DNA of 64,000 nucleotides from Anoplolepis gracilipes (taxonomy: Eukaryota; Arthropoda; Insecta; Hymenoptera; Formicidae): the NCBI RefSeq assembly GCF_047496725.1, contig NC_132980.1, forward strand, positions 7,112,572 through 7,176,571. Reading direction: 5' to 3'. Position numbers and translations under genes: made by a program. Positions 50,017 to 62,458 of the stretch are shown here, in pieces (the first letter of the stretch is position 1; the number at the start of each line of letters is the position of its first letter). The notes below the pieces were generated by a model. It saw nothing but the letters and a program-made list of their open reading frames with translations. It had not been told where the DNA came from and did not search any database.

Positions 50017-51989
50017 AGAAAGAGAGGGATTAGACCGGTTAAACAGCGGCAAGATCTTTCGGATTAGAAAGACCGGCAATTAAAGCGTTTCGCGCACAAA
50101 GTTTGCATTATGTCGTTAACGTTGCATTGTGTCGAGTCTATATTGACTGTGCGATGCGTGTTCGTTAAACTTTCACGCTTCTAGACTATACCTCTGCACG
50201 CATAATAATGTCATGTGCGACCGTTGCGCGTTTTATTCTCCGCGCAAATCCGCGTCGTGACGTAGCGTTATTTCAATTTCACGCATCGCTGTGCGTGGCC
50301 ACGCACTATGAATACTTATTCGAGTTTATTCTTTAAGAAAGCAAGTCCCATCAGAGTGAAATCCCGTTTTCTCTGAATGAACCATTAGGGGCTTCAACTG
50401 GGGACCAAACCTCGAGAAAGAATGGGAGTTGTTTTTAATATCGCGAGACGCGTCGCGCCGGTCACGGAATCGCTTGGCAGTAAAGTTTAATGGATTTTAT
50501 TAAACGAGTTAAGGCTCGAATAACCGGAATGTATAAACGGACCTTTATATTTTCCATCTCGTTTTTTTTTTTTTCTTTCAACGAACCCTAATATAATACA
50601 GAGTACTTAAAAAAAATTGATCGATTCGTGCTCATTAAAATTTATAATTCGTTGAAGATACTTTTTATACTGAAACGAGTCTTGAATATTCTTTCTCGTA
50701 TCGTGCATATTGATTGATGTCTCTTTTCTCGCTTCCTTTTCTATTTGACTTCGCGATTTATCTACTTTTTTTGTCGGAAAGTAGACGTGATAGTGTCGGC
50801 ATAGGATAAGATTTTTAGAAAGTAAAATGTTTATTTTGTGGCATGCGATTACAAGGTTGTATTTTAATCGGTATATACAGAAGCATTTGGGTTGAGGTCG
50901 CGTTACTTCGATAACCTTAATAACTCGGGCGATTATACCGACGCATCTTTTACGACAGAGACGAGAGAGAAACTGATTTTCGACTCTTCTGCGAACGACG
51001 AGAGCCATATCAATTTTGACGTCATCCATAAACTAAAGGAGATTTGAGATAAAGTATCGCATTTGATTTCGATTAAATATCGAATAAAAATATTATGTGT
51101 TCTTTCTGCTCTAAAAACTACCCTTCGTCCTTTTACTGGTATACATTTTCTCAAAGCTCTTATTTTTGTGAGGAAACAAGCAACAAAAAATCTTTTCATT
51201 ATGAGAATGAAAGTAAATTTTCTCAATGAAAAAAAAAAAAGAGAAAGAAAATTGCAATTAAGTAGTATTAAGCATCATCACTGTTCTGCATATTAATCGG
51301 CTCTCTCGTAGAAAGACTGTTGACGATACACTTACTAAAGTAAAATGCGACGAGGACGTGTCCTTAAATGGCTACATGATTCTGCAGGCTTTCCTAGACT
51401 CATTTTTTTTTATACCTACGCAATAGATGATTCAACCGTCTCAGAATGTTGCTTTTATGCGTCATGAATACTTCATTTGGTGTTGGAGTTGATGTTTCCC
51501 ACGTGTGTTGCTTCAGAAACGGAACTGTATTATTAACAGAATAGAACGAGACAAAAGCTAATCGGGGTGGTGGTGATGTTATTTACTCAAAATTACATTT
51601 TATATATTTACAAATTATTCATATCGAATTGTCCATCTCTTCTTCATGAATTGGTCATCTAACGTTATCTTGTTTCACTTTTACTATCGCTGTCAAACAA
51701 TCCGAGATTTTCTGTACAACTTTGTCCATCAATAATCAACTGTACGTGTGACCTTTTGGCGATAACTTCGGACCTCCGTTATCTTTATGCCAAAACACAC
51801 ATCGACTTCTTTCATTTAGTGAGTGACCGTAAACGTTTGCGTTTATAAATCAACGTCTACCCGCGATATAATAATTACAATATCTTGTGATATCGCTTCG
51901 AAATAAAACATTTAATTAGTATATATCTTAAACAACGCCGATATACGTATATACTATCGTGTATCACATATTAATGTTTTTATTTACAG

Positions 51990-52253
51990 TTGCTCTCGGA
52001 CATTGATAAGTGGGGCATCGACATCTTCAGGATAGGCGAGCTCAGCAACAATCGACCCCTCACTTGCGTGGCGTACACGGCCTTCCAGAGTCGAGATCTG
52101 CTCAAATCGTTGGCAATACCGCCCAAGACTTTTGTTACCTTCATGATGACCCTGGAGGATCATTACGTGAAGGATAATCCCTTCCACAATAGCCTCCACG
52201 CAGCTGATGTGACTCAGTCTACTCACACTCTGCTCAACACGCCTGCCCTAGAG
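51990..52253 (+). CDS. dnc: dnc exon: N-terminal part of the catalytic domain
   Basis: Eighty-eight codons, from LLSDIDKWGIDIFRIGEL to NTPALE (residues 273-360 of the 661-aa form). The central motif is FHNSLHAADVTQST. In PDE4 the first His (here 338) is the general acid for cAMP hydrolysis, and the second (342) begins the HD-domain metal site. Vertebrate enzymes have Tyr where this protein and dunce have Phe before the first His. The RPLTCVAYTAFQSRDLL and TLEDHYVKDNPF segments match dunce almost exactly. The acceptor is TTTTTATTTACAG. The donor, GAG|GTTGGT, is non-optimal (T at +3), but the protein junction ALE|SVFTP agrees with the family. Confidence 0.98.
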
Positions 52254-52486
52254 GTTGGTATAAAAGTGATATACATTTTGTTCTACACATTGTATCGTTT
52301 GTCCAAGTTTGTACAACTCGAATAGCTTTTGTTGTCATCTACATGATAAGTTGCTTACAAATATCTTTTCCATTGGTGAGTGCGAGATATTTATTCCTTT
52401 GTAAAAGAGGAAAACTCGAGATATTAGAAGAATGCATAATTCTGTGATAATCCATCATAAGTGATGCGTTATCTGTTATATTACAG
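52254..52486 (+). other. dnc: dnc intron, 233 bp
   Basis: A short intron with an unusual GTTGGT donor and a standard TTATATTACAG acceptor. Nothing else is seen. Confidence 0.9.
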
Positions 52487-52586
52487 TCCGTGTTCACACC
52501 GTTGGAGATCACCGCTGCATTATTCGCGGCTTCTATCCATGATGTAGACCATCCAGGACTCACGAATCAGTTCCTCATTAATTCAA
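52487..52586 (+). CDS. dnc: dnc exon: catalytic domain with the HDxDHPG metal motif
   Basis: This exon encodes SVFTPLEITAALFAASIHDV and then DHPGLTNQFLINS, residues 361-393. His378 and Asp379 of HDVDHPG are the HD pair that binds the catalytic Zn2+ and second metal in class I phosphodiesterases. The acceptor is TTATATTACAG, the donor A|GTAAAT; the last base joins GC of the next exon to make Ser394. Similarity to dunce (GVFTPLEVGGALFAACIHDV) is high throughout. Confidence 0.98.
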
Positions 52587-52802
52587 GTAAATATCAACAT
52601 TTTTGTTTCATTTTTAATTCATTACTTATTTGCGCTATGTGAAATGTTTATATTTTAAATAACATATTGTTTTATCATGCAAAAAAAAAGTGTGCAATTA
52701 GTGTACTCTCTCTTTGTTTTTATTTTATATCTTTTTCTGTCTATTCTCCTTGTTGCTATAATAACGGAGAGAGAATTAATGATCCATAATTGTTTTCGTC
52801 AG

Positions 52803-53608
52803 GCTCTGAGCTCGCGCTGATGTACAACGACGAGTCGGTGCTGGAGAATCATCATTTGGCAGTCGCGTTCAAGCTTCTGCAGAACGAGGGCTGCGACATA
52901 TTCGTGAACATGACGAAAAAGCAACGGCAGACATTGCGGAAGATGGTTATCGACATGGTTCTCTCGACGGACATGTCCAAACACATGTCGTTGCTGGCCG
53001 ATCTGAAGACCATGGTGGAGACGAAGAAGGTCGCCGGATCCGGCGTATTGTTACTCGACAACTATACCGATCGCATTCAGGTGCTGGAGAACCTGGTGCA
53101 CTGCGCCGATCTATCCAATCCGACGAAACCATTGCCGCTCTACCGACGATGGGTGAGTCTGCTGATGGAGGAGTTCTTCCTGCAGGGCGACCGTGAACGG
53201 GAGCAGAATATGGACATAAGTCCAATGTGCGATCGGCATAGTGCCACAATCGAGAAGTCGCAGGTCGGCTTCATCGACTATATCGTGCATCCGTTATGGG
53301 AGACCTGGGCGGATCTGGTGCATCCGGATGCGCAGGAGATTTTGGATACTCTCGAAGAGAACCGCGATTGGTATCAATCGATGATACCGCCCTCACCGCC
53401 GTCCGACGAGTCGCAACAGCCAGCAACGAATGAAAGTCAGCAACAACAGGATAGGATACACTTTCAAGTGACGTTGGAAGAAGGTGACGAGAGCGGCGAG
53501 ACGGTCGAAGGCGGTGATACCGGCGGCGGTGGTGGCGGCGGCGGTGAATTTTCCAGCGAGGACGCGGGCGGTGAGACGGAGGAGAACGCCACGGAGGCTG
53601 GGATGTGA
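52803..53608 (+). CDS. dnc: dnc terminal coding exon: rest of the catalytic domain and acidic tail
   Basis: This exon encodes residues 395-661 and the TGA stop at 53606-53608. SELALMYNDESVLENHHLAV opens it, followed by the NLVHCADLSNPTKP motif, whose Asp is the last metal ligand, and EKSQVGFIDYIVHPLWETW, which contains the invariant Gln that grips the purine and the Phe that clamps it. The stretch SMIPPSPPSDES after the domain keeps a Pro-X-Ser-Pro site, at the position phosphorylated by ERK in mammalian PDE4D. The tail is rich in Gln, Glu and Gly, with eight consecutive Gly, as in dunce. The acceptor is TTTTCGTCAG. Frames on the opposite strand here are shadows. Confidence 0.99.
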
Positions 53609-53903
53609 CGGAGGCTCGCCGGGATTTGCAGAAAGTTCCACGAGAAGGTGCATCAGAGCTGGTGGCGCGTGCGTCAGTGACATTCGCACCTAACCGCGCC
53701 TAGCCGCCGGTCCCTTTGTATCGACCTATACCGCGTTGGCCGGACCACGAGAGGAGGCGGTTGAGATGACGGGAGCCATCTCGATCGAGCAACAGGAGGT
53801 AACGTCCCGACGACGACGGAACTATGACAGAGGTGCGAAAATGCGTCAGGATCGCTACGCTTCGGCTGGACCGAAACGGAGAGCGTGAAAGGAGCGCGTT
53901 TTG

Positions 53904-53904
<1 letters not shown>

Positions 53905-53937
<33 letters not shown>
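53905..53937. repeat. (CGT)11 trinucleotide repeat
   Basis: Eleven units in the proximal 3' UTR of dnc. The repeat gives poly-Arg, poly-Ser or poly-Val in + strand frames and poly-Thr on the other strand, which are artefacts. Confidence 0.95.
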
Positions 53938-55064
53938 TGTTCTAGTTTCGTCTCCGCATCTCATTTGAATTCTATCAAGCGGGAGGGGCGAATCTCTTCA
54001 CAAAGTACCTGCGCAAATGAAAGCGGCAGCTGCATGTCTGCGATATATATATCGAGTGGGTGGCAAGATGTTTTCTTTTTCTTATACCACACGCACACAC
54101 CAAAGATGATGACGATTGTGGGACGGTGATCGTCCATCGTGTATCAATCCATCATCTTTTTCTTTGACATATTTGATGAAGATGTGCCGCCGTCGAAGGT
54201 TGGAAGAAGCCATTCTTCCAGAACCATGCAGGATCCTCAACAACATATCAACAGTATATACAGTGGATTCTAGCCGAAGCATATTAGCGAACAGATCGAT
54301 GTCACTGTCTTCTTGAACGTTTCAAACGCCGCACAGAAATTATCGTGATACGTGAGTCAATTGAGATTTATTTGCATACGACGGAAGTTTTAAATACGCT
54401 CATCAATCTGTTTCTTGTGTTACGATATGATATGATGTTGTAAATTAATTAATTAATTGCGTTGCGATTCAATTTTGCGAATAACCAAAATGTCCCATGA
54501 TAAACAATGTTCAAAATTATATATACACAATATCGAACGGATCGAGCACACGTTATTCCGATATGTACACTACATCATAATGAAATAAGTGACGAAATGG
54601 AGAAAGCAATTAAAGAGATACTCAGTTACAGTTAGGCGTTCATCCTTTTGGTTCTTCGACGGTTATTCAAATAGTTACCACCTACTTATCGGTAGAGAGA
54701 AGGATACCTGTCTTTTTAATCGTAAGATTTTGTCATGTTCGCTTTGTAGACGTAGAAAAGTTCGTAATTGAATTGTTCGTAATCGAAAACGAGAATCCAG
54801 AAGTAGCCGCGTGTCTATAAAGGAAATGCTAGAGCAAACACGTAGAGTATTACTCACCATCTACATGATTTACGAGAAAACAGCGAGATAAATTCGCTTT
54901 TTTTTCCCAAATCACGTAATCAGTGGGGGAGCACCGAGCAGCAGAAGCAGAAGGGAGGAAGGCATCGAGATAGGAAGACAATTAATTTTAATACACAACT
55001 ATGTCGAGAGCTGGCCTTTTAAGTTTGTATTAAAATTAATTACCGAGACGCTTTCTTCTTGCGA

Positions 55065-55065
55065 G

Positions 55066-55091
<26 letters not shown>
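55065..55091. repeat. (TA)n tract followed by CA-rich sequence
   Basis: About 13 TA units, then ACACAATATATACACAAAAG and other CA-rich sequence up to about 55150. Confidence 0.9.
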
Positions 55092-55096
<5 letters not shown>

Positions 55097-55535
55097 ATAT
55101 ATACACAAAAGTATACATAAACACACACATATACACAGACACATGACACAAACGCAATACGTACAACTACAATGCGCGCGAGGATATATATCGATAGATG
55201 TTTTTAACCAAAGAGTAATATAAGTGATTGTTAAGTTGATTGCCGAGCGTGCCGTTCACCAATACGTCTTCTGGCGACGAATATTCCAGACCGACGGCGT
55301 GAACGAATCGTTCTGGAACCTCGCGTGGAACGTGAGAACGAAATCATCCTCTTGCCACGGATGTCCGTGAATCGCTCAAATTTCGCTGCAAATTCGTTCG
55401 GTATTCAAAGCGCGATCGCTCCAAGCGAATTTGGAATTCATCGCGCCGACAAATCGCCAATCGTCCAACGCCAACCGTCGTGCTTCTTAATGTACAAAAT
55501 TGACATTTACATCCCACAAAGATTTATTCTTTTCC

Positions 55536-55562
55536 TTTTTTTTTTTTTTTTTTTTTTTTTTT
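55536..55562. repeat. Poly(T) tract, 27 bp
   Basis: Lies 94 bp before a 24-base A run, to which it is complementary. Confidence 0.95.
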
Positions 55563-55656
55563 GAACTTGCAAACTGTGCACGAAGATATTTTAATTTCGT
55601 CGTATTGGTGAAATGGCGACAATTGCGCGCCTCGATAATATCAGGGAAATGAATGT

Positions 55657-55680
55657 AAAAAAAAAAAAAAAAAAAAAAAA
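55657..55680. repeat. Poly(A) tract, 24 bp
   Basis: No AATAAA lies just upstream, so it is not obviously a retroposed tail. It can pair with the T run at 55536-55562. Confidence 0.95.
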
Positions 55681-56971
55681 TAGAAACACGTCTTTTTAAT
55701 GACCGAGTGTATACCGAAGATCAGCCTAAAACAAAATTAACATTGTAACTATTTAAGTCGTAAAGCTTGCCATCAACTACACGGAGTATGAAATTTGGCA
55801 TATACGAGTCTGATTAGGCGTGTACAAGCGGTGATATATAGCTCGGGCTCATATAATCATACATTTCTTAATCACGTTAAGAGAATTACCTTGTAATCGC
55901 ATAACAAAAAAGAAAAAAGAAAAAAATACTACGGAGAAAGCAAAATCTCTATGTGTGTTGTAGACAGTGATCTAGTGAGTGTTTTGGTGCTGGTCACCAA
56001 GTTTAGCTTGTAAGGAAACTCCGAGGTTCACGAGAGTCCGCGACTACCATTGTTAAGTCAAGAAGGAGAGTTAACTTAACGAAGTTTTTAGGGCGTAAGC
56101 AACGAGGTTATAATAATAATAATAATATAATAATAATAATTATTGATAATGATCATAATATTAACAGTAATAATAATGATTAAAGCGCGAGAAAGATACT
56201 GATTTACTAATTAGTGTTAACGATAACACTCATTGCGCAAATGAATCGAGAATACGTTCGCTTTGCAAAAGGCAACGTCGTTTGAATGAAGAGAAAGAAG
56301 AAGGACGAGAGGGGGGGACGATGAAGTGTTATCGACGATGTACCTCTGCACTGACGCCGAATTGGAAACTCGGCGAAAGTATTCAATTAAACGGTGATCT
56401 TTTTAATTATTTAGTGCGGGTGCGCCTTTGATTGTATTGTATTTTGGCGTGGACGAGCGGAAACGCACTCGTTCTTTTATTCTGTAAACTTTTCTTGTCG
56501 CTCGTCTCGATGGATCTCGCGGGTATGCGCGCAGGTACAAATATAAAAGAAAGAAAAAACACGCCACAAAATACGATTTGTCATACAAATCTCATTGAAT
56601 TATTGCGATTTATTAGTATTTCTAAAACATCATATTATTTGAGCAGCAATTGAGGAGCGTGTCTCTTGTATATAAATTGATTTTTTGGTTGTTTGTCAGA
56701 GATTCGAAAAAAGCAAGACGAGAGAGGAAAAAAAAAGGCGAAATAAAATTAATACAAAGCACGCGGAAAGTGGCGATCCAATGTTCTGTGTGAATATAAT
56801 TGAAATCGCATTGTGATTCAATGAGATGTGTGTAACAATATTTAGTAATAATAGAATTATATAATGGTGATGAGATGATGAGGAGAGAAAAAATAAAAAT
56901 ACCTTGTTTGATTGCTGGACAGTTAAATGAATGTATTAATATCGTGTAATCGTCGTACGAGATATATGTGT

Positions 56972-56977
56972 AATAAA
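56972..56977 (+). terminator. dnc: Candidate poly(A) signal for dnc
   Basis: AATAAA is followed 23 bases later by a T/C-rich stretch (ACTCTTTCTTTTCTTTGTG). An AATAAA on the opposite strand (TTTATT, 56983-56988) lies six bases away, so the site could also serve the convergent gene. Confidence 0.4.
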
Positions 56978-56999
56978 ACATATTTATTGTCGGAACTCT

Positions 57000-59900
57000 T
57001 ACTCTTTCTTTTCTTTGTGCCATTTCAACAATTTAAAAAAAAAATATATAATTATACGGCTGATCATAAAAAATATTTGATATGCACATAAAACGTTTGA
57101 ATATTTATTGCGTGGAATAATTTATAAATGACTTTAAATAATAATATCTAAGTTTTTTTTATATAAATCTATTTCAATAGCAATTAATTAATTCTCAAAT
57201 TATAGAAAAAGAATAGGAGATGAAGATGGAGTAGAATAAAACCACGGATTCGTCTTAATTTATTTGTAAATATATTATTAAGTATAACATCTATAATATA
57301 ATAATAATAATAATATAATAATGAAAAACCATTTACATTAATAGGTATCATTGTAATATTTTAATCCAATAGGTAAAACACTCAGTTATGTATAGATTCT
57401 CGATAGCTTTCAAGCGTGTGGAGATTTTTTTTTTAGAGTAGTAGTACCATCAGATCGCGCGTGTCACGGTGCAAAACATTTTTTTTTTTTTTTTTCATCG
57501 ACTGTGTGTAGTTTCTCCCTCTTTCCCTTCATAGTTACATACAATAGCAATTTCAATAATAATCGATACCGCATCTTCTCAACCGTCATCTTATTTTATT
57601 ATCCGTCCACACGCACATACGTACGCACATAAGCCGACATTCCTTAGTGAAAAGTGGTATCGGGCGACTTTACACCGTGAGAGATTATTCTTAATCTATC
57701 ATCGTTATTGCGGGTATATCGAGATGCCTTAAGTTGTGTACAGTAACGCCTGCCTCCGATTGTGAAAACTCGAAGAGCGTCTAAATCACCGAGCCGTACG
57801 CTATCGATAAGGATAACACGTCGCGAATCGTAACGGAAAAAGGAAGCTTCGAGATATACATCCGGATTCGTTCACGTAGTTAAAAATGCCTAGTATCGCG
57901 AACTTCTTCTGTATCCGATTCGAGAACGGATAGAAGGCCGCAAATTCTTCATCATCCTCGATTCCGCGAGTCAATTCGCATTTGCTTAAATATCGATTAG
58001 CCTGTCGGTTTTTTTTTTCTTTCTTACGAAAAATAATTAAAATTACCCAGTTAACTCTCTCGCTAAGACTAGAGACGGTAATAGTCGTTGTGTCGTGTTC
58101 TCTACAGGTAGTAACGTGTGCGCGTTTTGCATTATATATAAATATCCGGATTTAATAAATTTATTTAACCGCTTAAAACGTTACTTAGTTCTTTCTCATG
58201 CACCGATCGATAGGGATAATATCGAAATTTCTTTTTGACAGTCTTCTTAGATATATTGCATGTTCTGCCTGTCGTCTCGTTTTCCATCAAGAAACTCTCT
58301 CTCTGAAAAATCTTTGCCACGCACACAAATTCGAAACAAGCGACAAAATGAAGAATAGGTGGCATAGTTTCTATCGCGACACATCTTATACATTTGATTC
58401 GAATGTTTAAAAAAAAAGGATTATTTATGCGAAGTCGATTATTACAGAGGCAACTTAATAGCGAACACGAGTGCAACTACACGGACTATACAAGGTAATC
58501 ACAAGAACAGGATCTCTGTTCTTTGTGTCGACACGTCTCGGTTCCAACTTTACAACAATAAAAACGTAGTATATATATATTTTTTTTTTTTCACAATATA
58601 ATTTATCTTTAAATATTTCTGTATATTTGTATATATAACTATGTAACCTTCGATATAAATACCCTGAAATCTACACTCTCGCGACCTATCATAAAATTGA
58701 ATTCACCTCCAGCTCGTCTCTTTCTCTTCCTTCTTTTTACACTGAGTATCTCTTCGTATCGACGCGAGATTACACTCGATCGTATTTGTCACTATTCGAA
58801 TCCTTTAAGTCTACTATGTACAAGTAATTTCCCGCAGCTTTCAATCCTAAGATGCAACCTGAATGATGGCCCGCAAGAAAGTCCGTATATTTCGTATTTT
58901 GCTGATACTGCACAATACCTAGTTCGTAGAACCAAGATAGTACTAGCTTGCTATATATTATAGGACACTAACTGACAGGGTGCGAAACGTAAATGTACGT
59001 ATCTCGAGGATCACGGTTGCGCCTGAGGAAAGACAATAGCTGTATCTATCTTTACGGCAGTTAGAACAGCCGGCACTCTGAAATCTATCGATAACGTTCT
59101 GGAGAAACTTCGCACGCAATTCGCCATCCCCGGCTACAGAGGATGCAATCTTGTCATATCAGAGACATAATATACATTATATAATCCTTTAGTACAAAAA
59201 ACAAATTTAAAAAAATCAATTTCTGTCGCATACATGTATAGTTTCAGTAAAGGATCAAGCACAGTGGGAAGCAATCGAATGCTGATTGAATACTGCCTTT
59301 TTGATCATCAACTATAGCCTTATCTCTTTCATTGTTTCCCTTTTTCTCTCTTTCTCTCTTTTTCTTATAGCTTGTTCATTTTATCTAATAGTGTACAATT
59401 TATAGCCAACATTCAATTGCCGCGTAGTATATTTATAATATTTATATATTTTTTTGAGTACATATCTAGCTGCCCCCACAAATATATATAATCGATTAAT
59501 ACCGCGATCGAATACCATTCCCGTCCTCCGTCTTGCGATCAGAGAGAAAGAGAGAGAGAGAGTGTCCGTAAGTAAAATATTTAGAATAAAAAATATGTAT
59601 ATTTTGTCGACACATTGGTTTCTGTGGATTGGAGAATCGTATCAAACGATCGCACTGTCTCCGTCTTATATAACTCTCTCTGTCTTCTTTTTATACAGTA
59701 ACTCTCAATGTTTTAATATATATTTAACCAAATTTCTTTATAATGAATATTTAATTAGATCAATTAATTAATTTTTATGACAGATCTCTATATAATGTTA
59801 AAAAGGTTTGCTGAATATTAATTCTGAGAAATCACAGAAAATTTAGAATCTATTTTGCTAATATCATACTCTCAGAATATGTGTCAAACCATCTTTAAAA

Positions 59901-62204
59901 TTACACAAAATTATATAAATCTAAATTTCTGAAAGGAAACTTGAATATTATTTATCGCACGCAACTTAATCTACTGTCTCTTTATTCTCTCGATAACGAT
60001 ATGTTGTATTGCAATGATTTTCCGTCGCATTTCTGTTGCATTATTTAATAACTAAACCGAATAATATACTAGTTTTTAAATTGCACTTTTTCACGTTATA
60101 TGTTTAATATTTCAATTAGAATCTCATAAAAAAAAAAAAGAGAAAACGAATTATTTTCTTGTGGAAAAATTTCGATTAAATAAAATTATTCAAACATTTG
60201 TTAAAGCTGCTTTTTAAACTTAAGACTCAACTTCATTAATCACGCATACATACACATTAAAATTACCGTTTGCAAATTTCATATTTTTACATCAAAGAAA
60301 AATGACTGGTAGCAATAATATTTTACATTTAGCTTAGATTCTTACCATTCCAAATTCTTCGGTTGGTACGTTTTTTCGTTTCATGTTACGATTATTCGCA
60401 ATAGGATCGCGCGGCCGAGATTTCTCGATCTCACTTTACAGAAAGTTTCGATGGCGTACAGCCGGTCTCGACCTCACATTTACTTCGAGGATTATAAAGT
60501 TCAATAACGGTTCAATGTAACGTTTTTACAGAGAGCTTACAGACTAAACGCTCTTCTGATAACTATCTCTCCCGGGAGATGTACAAAAAAAGAAAACGAG
60601 AGATTCATTTTCGGAGCAAGGAGTCCGTTATGCCTTATCGTACTAACAGTGATAATAGTAATAATTACAATAATAATCATTCGGTACGGCTTTTTTCTTT
60701 TTTTTCTTTTTACAGTCTCTGCTTCACGGTAAAGAGAGATTCGTGCCACGAAGCTTTTAATGGAAATGCCTATATAATTACAAGTTGGACGTGGCAGTTT
60801 TTTTTTTTTTTTATTCTTCCCTAAATAAGTACATGTTTCATTCGCGCTTAAAAGCGTCGAATGTATCCTGCGAATGTGGCAGCGGCTGTGAAGCTACTTC
60901 TAAATAAGTGTTTATAGGTCTATCACGTCCTTTCTCGCGCTCTCTCGCTCGCGTTTACTTCCTCTCTCAATCTATGAGCAACACTCGTATCGTATAATAT
61001 TGGCCCCAGCACCCTTATTTTCTTTTATTATTATATCATCTCACGCGACGACTAATACAAGCGCGAGAAAATTGCGTTATATCGAATAAAACGAAATAGT
61101 AAATAGTTTATATGGAAATAATTTCTTTTCCGAGAAAGCTTGTGTATATATCTAAAAAAAAAAAAAAAACGAATAAGAATTTTGCAATATATTTAGCTGT
61201 TATATAAAAGAAGATTAAACAGTGACATCTCGTAACGAGATATCATTCTTGAAAGATGAAAGCATAAAATCTCGGGCCCGAGTGCATTGTCCATTATTTC
61301 CGGTCTCGCGGCCTCGAAGGCAGCATTTTTCGCGAAACTCAATATTTGCATCATTAAATCGTCGTTTCTCGCATTTTCAAAGGCAAACGTATTCCATTAT
61401 ATGATAACGCAAATCCGTCGATTGTGTAAATATGAAAACAACCATCACGCAACACGCTCTCGCTTCGCGTTCTTGCCAGGAGAAACGTAACAAATTTTCT
61501 ATTACACGAACGCAATAAACGAAGAGAATGAATTCGACATATTTAACGTGTTGTAGCAATCATGGTATCCGAGCGTGGTAATGACAAGAGCTAATTTCCG
61601 TAATTGCAGTTATTAACAGGAGTGGAATGAGAGGGAGGAATATATTTTGTAGCTGCTGCATAAAATCACATTCTCTGACAGTAAATTCCTATTTAATTAC
61701 AATTTATGAATAGGTATCGTTATATCACAATAATGCGAAGTTTATTAAATGATTATGTTACCCTTTCGTAATATTCTTATTTTTATAATAAGATAACAAA
61801 GTTTTTTCTCTCATAATGATGCTTTCTCCAATAATATCGTCATCTCGCTCGATCTCTCGTAGGAACGTGCACAGGGAGATCGTATTTCATGGATGCATCG
61901 ATTTTTATGTACATTCGTAAAAGCCTCGCTTCCGGACTCGGCTCTGCCACATTCGCGGGTCTGGCACATGCATCTATATATTATGTATATATATACCTTA
62001 CCCGTTTCCGACTTGTCTCTTTTATTTTACTTAACTCACTTCACCTCACGCACCGCGCTTACTTATTATATCCTAAGATTGATTATTAGTTTTATCTCTG
62101 TCTCCCAGAACGTTATGTATAATCACCACAAACGCAAGATCGCAATAAAAGTCTCTTTTCAACTATATTGCCACGGATGTGTGGCGCGTCGCGGCTCAGT
62201 GGCA
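57000..62204 (-). other. Inter-stop region: probable 3' UTR of the convergent gene and/or intergenic DNA
   Basis: No coding exon was recognised on either strand. The sequence is largely unique and in places GC-richer than dnc introns (57590-58000, 58690-59160, 60350-60500), which would suit a long 3' UTR of the - strand gene whose stop is at 62205-62207. Simple repeats include (TAA)n at about 57297-57322, T runs at 57479-57495 and 58580-58591, short GA tracts near 59541-59561 and (TA)n at 62320-62335. Confidence 0.35.
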
Positions 62205-62314
62205 TCACCTCGCGATGTATCTGGCGAAAAGAGCGCCGAAGAGGACGATGTAGAGAAGAGACGCTGGCACCCGAAGCGCCCACGTGGTCGCCGACGAGAT
62301 GTCACCGCATTGAG
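62205..62314 (-). CDS. Terminal coding exon of a - strand gene: GPI-signal-like C-terminus
   Basis: On the - strand, the acceptor ATATATTTCAG is followed by two bases that complete a codon, then QCGDISSATTWALRV and PASLLYIVLFGALFARYIAR and TGA (62207-62205). The 35 codons end in a hydrophobic stretch with only a few residues after it. Small residues (CGDISSA) lie before it. This is the pattern of a GPI-attachment signal; a short transmembrane tail is the alternative. The entry phase fits the donor of the exon at 63517-63720, giving TSY-A-QCGD. The acceptor, phase, hydrophobic end and partner exon support each other. Plus-strand frames here are shadows. Confidence 0.7.
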
Positions 62315-62458
62315 CTGAAATATATATATATATATAATTATATGTTTCTCTTATATAATATATATATAAAACAAGAAGCAAAACCTAAAAAGAGAGAGAA
62401 AACTGAATGGAAAAAATCTTTTTTCAAGTTTAAAAAAATTGTCTTGAAGAATCAAAGG

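Larger units (their letters stand above)
48098..51989 (+). other. dnc: dnc intron, about 3.9 kb
   Basis: No exon was recognised. It contains (TA)n at 48887-48935, a T run at 49671-49698, a G-quadruplex-type (GGGA)n at 49998-50016 and a T run at 50563-50574. Several - strand frames near 50600-51230 are open but show no family features. Confidence 0.7.
7252..56977 (+). other. dnc: dunce locus: cAMP-specific 3',5'-cyclic phosphodiesterase (PDE4), visible transcribed span
   Basis: The locus encodes a PDE4-family enzyme that hydrolyses cAMP to 5'-AMP; in Drosophila the orthologue is required for learning and female fertility. Nine coding exons plus one alternative first exon keep phase at every junction. 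The form starting at 7485 is predicted at 661 aa, the form starting at 41960 at 539 aa. Order in the protein: variant N-terminus, C-terminal half of UCR1 (about 71-103), linker, UCR2 (about 126-195), linker, catalytic domain (about 273-600), acidic Gly-rich tail. The span limits are the candidate TATA box and a candidate poly(A) signal; both are inferred. The UCR1 half with the PKA site was not found in the window, so further first exons probably lie upstream. Confidence 0.9.
53609..56977 (+). other. dnc: dnc 3' untranslated region (inferred)
   Basis: The end is set at AATAAA (56972-56977), which is followed by a T-rich downstream stretch (57000-57018). Earlier AATAAA copies near 56743 and 56890 are alternatives. 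The region contains a (CGT)11 repeat, a (TA)n run at 55065-55091, a 27-base T run (55536-55562) and a 24-base A run (55657-55680). Open frames here have no family signal. The UTR end needs transcript evidence. Confidence 0.5.

Noticed and set aside
52799..53689. Minus-strand frames opposite the dnc catalytic exon
   Set aside because: Shadows of the strongly coding + strand.
53674..54316. Frames over the (CGT)n repeat and proximal 3' UTR
   Set aside because: Homopolymeric Arg or Thr translations driven by the repeat.
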